From: Acidobacteriota bacterium
Lineage (GTDB): Bacteria; Acidobacteriota; Vicinamibacteria; Marinacidobacterales; SMYC01
DNA length: 6,025 nt
Direction of reading: 5' to 3'
NCBI GenBank assembly: GCA_029263435.1
Contig: JAJCXL010000285.1
Span: 1 to 6,025 of the forward strand
The notes under the pieces are model-generated. The model searched no databases, had not been told where the DNA came from, and worked only from the letters and a program-made list of their open reading frames with translations. The translations under genes and the position numbers were made by a program. Position 1 is the stretch's first letter. Each line of letters opens with the position of its first letter. Positions 1 to 4,847 of this stretch are shown here, piece by piece.

Positions 1-657
1 GTTGACGACATCGGTCCACCCGTTCGTCATCGCCCCTCGACCGAAGGTGGCGGCCAAACTGGCCACCGTGGGGCCGTGTCAGAGCCTGGCCTGATTCTCG
101 TAGGCCGCGATACCCAAGCCGAAGCGAAACTTGCCGAGGAGGTAGTTGATCTCGTTGGTGTCGGTACAGCCGCCGATGAGCGCTACGTTATCGAGCCGGT
201 TGATCGTCCGGCCACGATCGTCTTCGTGGAGGAAGCCCTCGTCGCGCGAATCCTTGATCCGGCGCGCCATCCGCTCGATCGCATCGTCCCAGGAGATCTG
301 TTGCCAATCGGTCGCGCCGGGCGCCCGATAGAGCGGCTCGGTGAGACGACGGTCGTTGACGACGTACTGCTTGAGAGAGATGCCTTTCGAGCACAGCGTT
401 CCCTGGTTGACCGGGCTCGCGGTGTCGCCTTCGATGTGAACGACCGTGGGCTGGACGTTCTTGGCGGCCCCACCCAGCGTGTGGATGACGACACCGCAGC
501 CGACCGCGCAGTACGGACACACGCTCGTGATCTGAGTGGTGCGGGCGATCTTCAGCTCTTTGGCTCGAGCCGCGGCATGGGTGAGGTCGAATCCGAACGC
601 GGTCGTGGCCAGTGCGGTGGCGCTCGCTTGAAAAAACTGTCGCCGCGAAAGGTCCAT
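1..657 (-). CDS. fdnG: Selenocysteine formate dehydrogenase (FDH-N/O type), catalytic alpha subunit, N-terminal part
   Basis: Catalytic molybdenum- or tungsten-bis-MGD subunit of a membrane-associated respiratory formate dehydrogenase, which oxidises formate to CO2 on the periplasmic side. Seen: a twin-arginine signal at residues 4-9 (SRRQFF) and a hydrophobic stretch to about residue 24; a 4Fe-4S site with Cys47, Cys50, Cys54 and Cys89; and the conserved Lys91 two residues after the last Cys. Codon 193 is TGA (79-81). The frame continues past it as HGPTVASLAATFGRGAMTN, which closely matches the E. coli FdnG segment after its selenocysteine, so the TGA is read as Sec193. The family is about 1000 residues long; the rest, with beta and gamma subunits possibly beyond it, lies off the left edge. 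Start: ATG at 657 gives MDLSRRQFF, as in the family, with a weak GAAG 7 nt upstream. ATG at 675 would add six residues and is less likely. The assignment is firm; FdnG versus FdoG cannot be separated here. Confidence 0.95.
46..81 (-). promoter_or_regulatory. Sec UGA codon and candidate bacterial SECIS hairpin
   Basis: The UGA at 79-81 (minus strand) is followed 11 nt later by GGUGGC (67-62), a ten-base apical region CAGUUUGGCC, and a perfectly complementary GCCACC (51-46). The apical loop starts about 17-18 nt after the UGA, close to its position in E. coli fdhF, and it contains G and U bases of the kind SelB recognises. Bacterial SECIS elements sit inside the coding region immediately downstream of the Sec codon, as here. 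The stem is seen directly. Its role as SECIS is inferred from position and from the conserved protein context; some GGCC bases could also pair in an alternative register. Confidence 0.75.
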
Positions 658-665
658 CGAGAGAC

Positions 666-695
666 TTCGTACCATTAGTGGTCCGTGGCTGTCAA
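666..695 (-). promoter_or_regulatory. Candidate sigma70-type promoter for the formate dehydrogenase gene
   Basis: On the minus strand a perfect TTGACA occurs at 695-690, followed after 18 nt by TACGAA (671-666), which matches only half of a -10 consensus. Transcription would begin about 3-5 nt before the ATG at 657, leaving almost no leader and overlapping the weak GAAG ribosome site at 668-665. Either the transcript is nearly leaderless or the true promoter lies further upstream, inside the neighbouring gene. The -35 is convincing; the -10 is poor. Confidence 0.3.
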
Positions 696-718
696 AGCAA
701 CAAACGCTTTGCTACACT
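689..718 (+). promoter_or_regulatory. Candidate promoter for the serine hydrolase operon
   Basis: TACACT at 713-718, preceded by TGC, resembles a -10 element. CTGTCA at 689-694, 18 nt upstream, matches the -35 consensus at four of six positions. The first transcribed base would fall at or just before the ATG at 726, and no Shine-Dalgarno sequence precedes that ATG, so a leaderless message is possible. The -35 shares bases with the opposite-strand TTGACA at 690-695. This is inferred from sequence alone. Confidence 0.35.
693..711. repeat. 6-bp inverted repeat (CAAAGC-N7-GCTTTG), possible operator
   Basis: A perfect inverted repeat, CAAAGC (693-698), seven bases, GCTTTG (706-711), lies in the divergent intergenic region. 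It falls between the -35 and -10 of the proposed plus-strand promoter and touches the -35 of the proposed minus-strand promoter, so a dimeric regulator bound there could affect both. It could also be chance: the arms are short, and no second copy was noticed in the window. Confidence 0.3.
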
Positions 719-725
719 CGGCCAC

Positions 726-2078
726 ATGCTCGGACTGTTGCTCGCGGCCGCGCTGGTCGCCCCCACCTCTCCTACCGATCACAAGCTCGCGATGGCGTCC
801 CATCATTTGTGCTCGGGTGTCTTCGTCGTCGGACGCGATCTCGCCCGATCGCCGTCGACCGTAGTCGCAAACGACGTCAGACGGTTCTCGGTTTTCCAGT
901 GGGGCGCGGAGTTCGAGTACGAGGTCGACCGAGACGAGAAGTTCGCACGCGTGTGGGTGGCCGGCGGCCCGTCATGGAAGGCGGTGTATAACGGCGACCA
1001 AGGTTGCACCATCTTGCCGCAAGGGATGGACGGCGTGGCGTTCGAGCCTCGTCCCGTCATCTCCGAGCTCCCGGCGGCATCGACTCAAGATTGGCCGACC
1101 GGAGACGCCGGAGCCCGCGCCCCGCGAGCCGAGATCGACGACGCGCTCGATTGGGCGATGGCGCAACGAGAGCAATACACCCGCGCGCTCGTCGTCACCC
1201 ACCGCGGCAAGATCATCGGCGAGCGCTATAGCGAGAGCTTCGGCAAGAACACGCCGCAGATCAGCTGGTCCCAAGGAAAGAGCATCACGGCTGCGCTCAT
1301 CGGTGTTCTCGCGCATCGAGGCGAGATCGCCGTGGAAGATCGGGCGCCCATCGCCTCTTGGCACGCGGACGGCGACCCTCGGCGAGCCATCCACGTGAAA
1401 CACCTGTTGAACATGTCGAGCGGCTTGGATTTTCACAACTATGGTTTGGAAGAGCCGCGGTCGTGGACGACGGAGAACGAGCACTTTCGCATCTACCACG
1501 ACGCCATCAACGTCTTCGACCACGCGATCGACCAACCCCTCGAGCTTCCGCCGGGCTCGAAGTTTCGTTATCGCAACAGCGACCCTTTGACCCTCGGGCG
1601 CATCGTCCGGGAGATCGTCGAAGCGCGCGGTGAGGACTACCTCTCATTTCCCAGGCGGGCTCTGTTCGACAAGATCGGCGCACGCGATTTCGTGCTGGAG
1701 ACCGACGCCTACGGAAACTTCATCTTGACCGGATATGACTATGGCAGCGCCATGGATTGGACCCGCTTCGGCTTGCTGCATCTAGGCGACGGTGTGTGGC
1801 AGGGCGAGCGGATCCTCGCGGAAGGCTTCGTCGATTTCATCCGTACCCCCGCTCCCGGCGATCCCACCAACGGCTACGGTGGCTTGTTCTGGCTCAACCG
1901 AGGCAAGCGCTGGGACCGAGTGCCCGAAGACGCTTATTGGCCCGCGGGATTCATGGGACAGGTCACGGTCATCATCCCGTCGGAAGAGATGGTCGTCGTT
2001 CGCCTCGGACCCAGCCCCGAGGGATTCGACCCCTACATCAATGAGACCATCGGTAGGGTGCTGGAGGCGTTGCGCTGA
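726..2078 (+). CDS. Exported serine hydrolase, class C beta-lactamase / NylB-like family
   Basis: A 450-residue penicillin-binding-protein-fold hydrolase, probably an esterase, amidase or peptidase; the substrate cannot be inferred. Seen: a hydrophobic N-terminus (residues 1-13) that could be a short signal peptide. A beta-rich leader module (about 27-110) with Cys29 and Cys94 resembles the CSGVFV...GCT leader found in many proteobacterial serine hydrolases of this group. The catalytic domain runs from about 135 to 450. Its catalytic Ser182-x-x-Lys185 lies in WSQGKSITAAL, and the Tyr282-Arg-Asn284 motif gives the YxN element. AGFMGQ (407-412) replaces the classical KTG, as in NylB-like 6-aminohexanoate-dimer hydrolases. 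An upstream in-frame ATG at 612 exists, but it would overlap the divergent formate dehydrogenase gene and put non-secretory sequence before the signal, so ATG at 726 is chosen. No Shine-Dalgarno is evident. It is the first gene of the probable operon and overlaps the next by four bases. Confidence 0.9.
   Translation: MLGLLLAAALVAPTSPTDHKLAMASHHLCSGVFVVGRDLARSPSTVVANDVRRFSVFQWGAEFEYEVDRDEKFARVWVAGGPSWKAVYNGDQGCTILPQGMDGVAFEPRPVISELPAASTQDWPTGDAGARAPRAEIDDALDWAMAQREQYTRALVVTHRGKIIGERYSESFGKNTPQISWSQGKSITAALIGVLAHRGEIAVEDRAPIASWHADGDPRRAIHVKHLLNMSSGLDFHNYGLEEPRSWTTENEHFRIYHDAINVFDHAIDQPLELPPGSKFRYRNSDPLTLGRIVREIVEARGEDYLSFPRRALFDKIGARDFVLETDAYGNFILTGYDYGSAMDWTRFGLLHLGDGVWQGERILAEGFVDFIRTPAPGDPTNGYGGLFWLNRGKRWDRVPEDAYWPAGFMGQVTVIIPSEEMVVVRLGPSPEGFDPYINETIGRVLEALR
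2063..2067 (+). promoter_or_regulatory. Ribosome binding site that decides the CTG start of the MCE lipoprotein
   Basis: GGAGG lies inside the end of the hydrolase gene, seven bases before CTG at 2075 and nineteen bases before GTG at 2087. The seven-base spacing is near optimal and favours the CTG. It is the strongest Shine-Dalgarno sequence I noticed at any start in the window. Confidence 0.65.
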
Positions 2079-2767
2079 AACGCTGGGTGGTCTTGTGCCT
2101 CGTAAGCTTCGTCGCTTGCGGCGGAGGCGACGTCCCCCGACCGGCGGGCGGCACGTTCTTCTACGTCACGTTCGATGAGCGACACGGCCTCGAAGGCGGC
2201 GAGCTGGTACGACTGCTCGACTTCGACATCGGCTCCATCGAAGAGGTCGAGCTGTTCGGCGGTCGCGTGCGCACCAAAGTGGTTCTGTCGGAAGAGGCGC
2301 TGTCGAACTTGACCGAAGCGACGACGTTCGCGGTGGATTCCGGCGACACGGGGCTATTCCTCGAAACCTATGTCCTCGACGCGGACGCGAGCCGGCTCGC
2401 GCAAGGCGATACCGTTGCCGGCGTCGATTCGAGCCTCGAGCTGGCTGCTCGGCGCGCGGCCGCGGCAGCGAGCGGGTTTCTCGGAGCGGGAGCGAGCGCG
2501 GAGTGGTGGGAGAAAGGCGCGGAGCTCGCGAGTGAAATGCGCAAGGAGCTCGACGCGGTCGATTGGAAAAAAGAAGAGCAGTCGCTCAAGGAGCAATGGG
2601 CTCGCACCGTCGAGACCCTCGACAAGGCGACGGATGAAGGTATCGAAGAGGCTCGAGCGAGCGTCGCCTCTTTGGTCCGAGCGCTCGAGCGTTCCGGCTA
2701 TCCGGACGAGGCGAAGAAGCTCCAGAGACGATTCGAGGAGCTTCGAAAAGAAGACGAGAGCCGGTGA
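2075..2767 (+). CDS. Lipoprotein with an MCE/MlaD-like domain and helical C-terminus (probable CTG start)
   Basis: A 230-residue envelope protein. From CTG the N-terminus reads M-K-R-W, a hydrophobic core, then Phe-Val-Ala-Cys15-Gly-Gly: a basic n-region and a lipobox, with Cys15 as the predicted lipidated residue. Starting at GTG 2087 would remove both basic residues and leave only ten residues before the Cys. Residues about 28-119 fit the MCE fold of MlaD: FDERHGLEGGELVRLLDFDIG resembles the family's 'GLxxGxPVRLxGVxVG' segment, followed by a GRVRTKVVL strand, a GLFLETYV strand and a QGDTVAG turn. MCE proteins bind or channel lipids or hydrophobic substrates between membranes, normally with MlaE/MlaF-type ABC partners; none is seen here. 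Residues about 149-230 are charged and helical, probably coiled coil, resembling the helical tails of MCE proteins. The start overlaps the hydrolase stop (CTGA) and the end overlaps the RidA gene (GTGA). The domain call is by eye; the role is inferred. Confidence 0.75.
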   Translation: MKRWVVLCLVSFVACGGGDVPRPAGGTFFYVTFDERHGLEGGELVRLLDFDIGSIEEVELFGGRVRTKVVLSEEALSNLTEATTFAVDSGDTGLFLETYVLDADASRLAQGDTVAGVDSSLELAARRAAAAASGFLGAGASAEWWEKGAELASEMRKELDAVDWKKEEQSLKEQWARTVETLDKATDEGIEEARASVASLVRALERSGYPDEAKKLQRRFEELRKEDESR

Positions 2768-3210
2768 CCGGCATCTTCGAACGTCTCGCCGCGCTCGGGC
2801 TGGAGCTTCCGAGCCCGAGACCGCCGGTCGCGAACTATGTCGGAACCAAGCGCTCGGGGGAGCTCGTGTTCGTCTCGGCCCGGGTGAGCCACGAGCGCGG
2901 TGAGCTCGGAAGCGACCTCACCACTGCACAAGGTTATGCCGCTGCCAAGGAGACGATGCTTCATCTGCTCGCCATCATTCGCGAAGACATCGATCTCGAT
3001 CAGATCGCGTCTATCGACAAGATGAACGGGTTCGTGCGGTCGGCCTCGTCATTCACGGAGCAGCCAAAGGTCATCGATGGGGCGTCCGATCTTCTGGTCG
3101 AGGTCTTTGGTGAGCGCGGACGCCACGCGCGCACCGCCACCGGCGTTGCGCAGCTTCCTTATGGAGCGGCAGTCCAGCTCGAGCTCATCCTTCGGGTGAG
3201 CCCGGAGTAG
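2764..3210 (+). CDS. RidA (YjgF/YER057c/UK114) family protein
   Basis: A 148-residue member of the longer RidA-like subgroup, typically about 150 residues against about 128 for classical RidA. Classical RidA hydrolyses reactive enamine/imine intermediates made by PLP enzymes; many paralogues have other or unknown roles. Seen: the subgroup pattern ANYVGTKRSGELVFVS (23-38), DLTTAQGYAAAK (51-62), QPKVIDGASDLLVEVFGERG (100-119) and HARTATGVAQLP (121-132). Arg123 is at the position of the conserved substrate-carboxylate-binding arginine. No signal peptide is present, so it is cytosolic and probably forms trimers like the family. The GTG start overlaps the stop of the lipoprotein gene (GTGA), which suggests translational coupling. 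A cytosolic RidA among envelope genes is unexplained. Confidence 0.93.
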   Translation: MTGIFERLAALGLELPSPRPPVANYVGTKRSGELVFVSARVSHERGELGSDLTTAQGYAAAKETMLHLLAIIREDIDLDQIASIDKMNGFVRSASSFTEQPKVIDGASDLLVEVFGERGRHARTATGVAQLPYGAAVQLELILRVSPE

Positions 3211-3215
3211 GCGAG

Positions 3216-4013
3216 GTGGTAGCGACGGCGGTCGCCTTGGCCCTCCTGACGGGCTCTCCTCTCGCGGCGAGTCAGTGCGAGAGCGCGCCCGCCTTCCCCG
3301 ATCCGCCGGCGTCCGTTACTAAGCTCGCGCCGGAGCCCGACTATGAGACCGCGCGGCATATCGAGGGCTACGCAGATGCTTATCTGGGGATCGGCCATCT
3401 CGAGGTCGAAGGCGAGGCGCACTATAACGATTGGTATCGATACGTCACGATCCCGTTCTATCGGACGCCGGGCGGCGCGCATGTGGGGTGGCTCCAAGGC
3501 GGGTGGGTGCTACGTGACGGAGCCCGCAAGTCTTTGACGCTCGCGGGCACCACCGAGACCGACTACGAGAGGGCCACGTTGATCGTGCTCGAAGAGTCGG
3601 ACGGTTGGATCCGCCTCCGCTACGACAAGACGACCCCAGAAGATTCAGGGACCGCGTGGACGCATCGATGCGCGCTCTCACTCGGTACTGTGTCCTTGTC
3701 GGTACGTCTTTGGAGAGATCTCTTCTCTCGCGAGGGTCACCCACCGCTCTATTTTCGAAAAGACGTGCCTCACGCGCTCCGTGTTGGCCCCGGCATCGAC
3801 CACGAGCGCTTGACTTGGATCGGAACTAACGACGAAGTCGAGCCTGTCGAGATTCGAGGCAACTGGATGCGCGTGACTCTCTATCAACCGGGCAAGTTCC
3901 ATACGCTCTGCGGAGGCGCCGAGGAGTGGAACGGTCGCGCGCGCACCGGCTGGATCCAGTGGTGGGACGAGAGCTCCGGGCCGTGGCTCTTTTGGTTCAC
4001 CCGCGGGTGCTGA
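3216..4013 (+). CDS. Exported protein with two SH3-like modules, unknown function
   Basis: I recognise no named family. The 265-residue product has a hydrophobic N-terminus (residues 2-19) with a plausible signal-peptidase site near LAAS-QC, though the n-region carries no Lys or Arg. Two stretches look like bacterial SH3 modules. Residues about 79-150 run IPFYRTPGG...VGWLQGGW...SDGWIRLRYD...GTAWTH. Residues about 177-251 run LYFRKDV...VEPVEIRGNWMRVTLY...RTGWIQWW. Both share a 'GxWhRhxh' strand followed by a 'GxxWh' strand. Four Cys (21, 152, 232 and the C-terminal 265) could form disulfides, and the protein is unusually rich in Trp. Such modules usually bind peptidoglycan or other ligands; that is inference. 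The GTG start has GGAG eight bases upstream and lies five bases after the RidA stop, so it belongs to the same operon. Confidence 0.75.
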   Translation: MVATAVALALLTGSPLAASQCESAPAFPDPPASVTKLAPEPDYETARHIEGYADAYLGIGHLEVEGEAHYNDWYRYVTIPFYRTPGGAHVGWLQGGWVLRDGARKSLTLAGTTETDYERATLIVLEESDGWIRLRYDKTTPEDSGTAWTHRCALSLGTVSLSVRLWRDLFSREGHPPLYFRKDVPHALRVGPGIDHERLTWIGTNDEVEPVEIRGNWMRVTLYQPGKFHTLCGGAEEWNGRARTGWIQWWDESSGPWLFWFTRGC

Positions 4014-4066
4014 TGCCGAGTACGATAGTATGGCCGCGGTTACGTAAGACCCGACGGACGTGACAC

Positions 4067-4189
4067 ATGGAGCCCGAGCTCGAAGACGGAGAGAAGCAAG
4101 AACGGCTGAACAAATATCTGCCCTATTTGTGGATAGCTCCGGTCGCGTTGATCGTCCTCCTGCTCGCATTCGCCTATTTCGGAAGATGA
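4067..4189 (+). CDS. Small single-pass membrane protein, 40 residues
   Basis: ATG at 4067 opens a 40-residue frame ending in TGA at 4187-4189. The first 16 residues are highly charged and mostly acidic (MEPELEDGEKQERLNK). Residues about 20-38 are a continuous hydrophobic segment (LWIAPVALIVLLLAFAYF), and the protein ends Gly-Arg. This layout fits a short tail-anchored or single-helix protein. It sits in a gap that would otherwise be unexplained, seven bases before the next membrane protein, and it could be a partner of that protein. Support is moderate: a weak ACGGA lies upstream, and most third codon positions are G or C. No known family is recognised. Confidence 0.6.
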   Translation: MEPELEDGEKQERLNKYLPYLWIAPVALIVLLLAFAYFGR

Positions 4190-4196
4190 AGCATCG

Positions 4197-4847
4197 ATGA
4201 CGGCACTCGCGACACAGGTGACGGGCTGGATGTTCATCGCCGCGGCCGCGATGCTATGGCTCGGGTGGACGTTTCTCCCGGTGCGGATCGGAGCGTTCTT
4301 TACGCCCGACGATTTCGCCAACGTGTTCGGACGGCTCCGGGTTTGGATCTGGCTCTTTCGGGTCCACTTGTTCGGCTATATCGTGACGATCATGGCATTC
4401 GTCGCTCTTGCATCCCTGCTGTCGGAGACACCCGCGCGGGTGATCTTGTGGCCCGCCGTGGCGGTGTGCGCCGCGGGGCTCTTGGTGTCGGTGCTCGCAC
4501 AAGCGTTCTACTATCACTTCGGTGCGTGGGGAGCTCTCGACATGCACGGAAAGCCCCCCGAAGAGCTCGACGCCTTCGTCGACAAGCTGCAGGTGCCGAC
4601 CGAGTACGTGACTTGCTTCGTCCGCTTCGGTCGGGTCTTTTTCGGCTTCGGCCAGGTCGCTCTAGCGGCAGGCGTCTTGTATGGCGCCGTGATGCCGTCT
4701 TGGCTCGGGGTCGTCGCGATCCTACTCGGGGTGGCGGCCATGGCTCTGACGATGGGTCTCCCCGATAGCCTCGACGCCTATCCTCCGATTTTTCACCTCA
4801 ACATCCTCTGGCTCGCCGCAACAGGGATCACCATCCTCCGCCTGTGA
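4197..4847 (+). CDS. Polytopic membrane protein, about six helices, unknown function
   Basis: A 216-residue integral inner-membrane protein. Hydrophobic segments appear at about residues 9-27, 50-76, 82-106, 140-163, 168-188 and 196-214. Between the third and fourth lies the longest polar loop (about 107-138, with AWGALDMHGKPPEEL and QVPTEYV), and a short loop after helix 1 carries FFTPDDFANVFGRLR. No cofactor or transport motif is recognised, so no function is assigned. The ATG at 4197 is preceded by GAAG five bases upstream. It follows the 40-residue membrane protein by seven bases and overlaps the phosphatase start by four bases (GTGA), so it is probably cotranscribed with both. Confidence 0.8.
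   Translation: MTALATQVTGWMFIAAAAMLWLGWTFLPVRIGAFFTPDDFANVFGRLRVWIWLFRVHLFGYIVTIMAFVALASLLSETPARVILWPAVAVCAAGLLVSVLAQAFYYHFGAWGALDMHGKPPEELDAFVDKLQVPTEYVTCFVRFGRVFFGFGQVALAAGVLYGAVMPSWLGVVAILLGVAAMALTMGLPDSLDAYPPIFHLNILWLAATGITILRL

Noticed and set aside
658..675. ATG at 675 as the start of the formate dehydrogenase
   Set aside because: It adds MVRSLS before the MDLSRRQFF start that matches the family, with no better ribosome site. It is not excluded.
76..678. A 200-codon plus-strand frame antisense to the formate dehydrogenase gene
   Set aside because: The opposite strand has an unmistakable FdnG sequence with Tat signal, 4Fe-4S cysteines and Sec block; this frame has no family resemblance.
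612..725. ATG at 612 as the start of the serine hydrolase
   Set aside because: It would overlap the divergent gene by 46 bases and place 38 non-conserved residues ahead of the signal-like segment beginning at 726.
972..1535. A 187-codon minus-strand frame
   Set aside because: It lies wholly inside the serine hydrolase, is Arg/Val-rich, and shows no domain; it is a product of GC-rich codon bias.
2370..2903. A 177-codon plus-strand frame across the lipoprotein/RidA junction
   Set aside because: Its translation is dominated by Arg and Ser with no motif, while the overlapping frames carry clear MCE-like and RidA patterns.
3992..4031. A second promoter before the small membrane protein (TTGGTT at 3992, TACGAT at 4021)
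   Set aside because: The spacer is 23 bases and no better-placed -35 is visible, so it does not support an independent promoter; the region also shows no clear terminator hairpin.
3678..4169. A 163-codon minus-strand frame covering the gap before the small membrane protein
   Set aside because: It is mostly antisense to the SH3-like protein gene, has no recognisable domain, and also opposes the small membrane gene.
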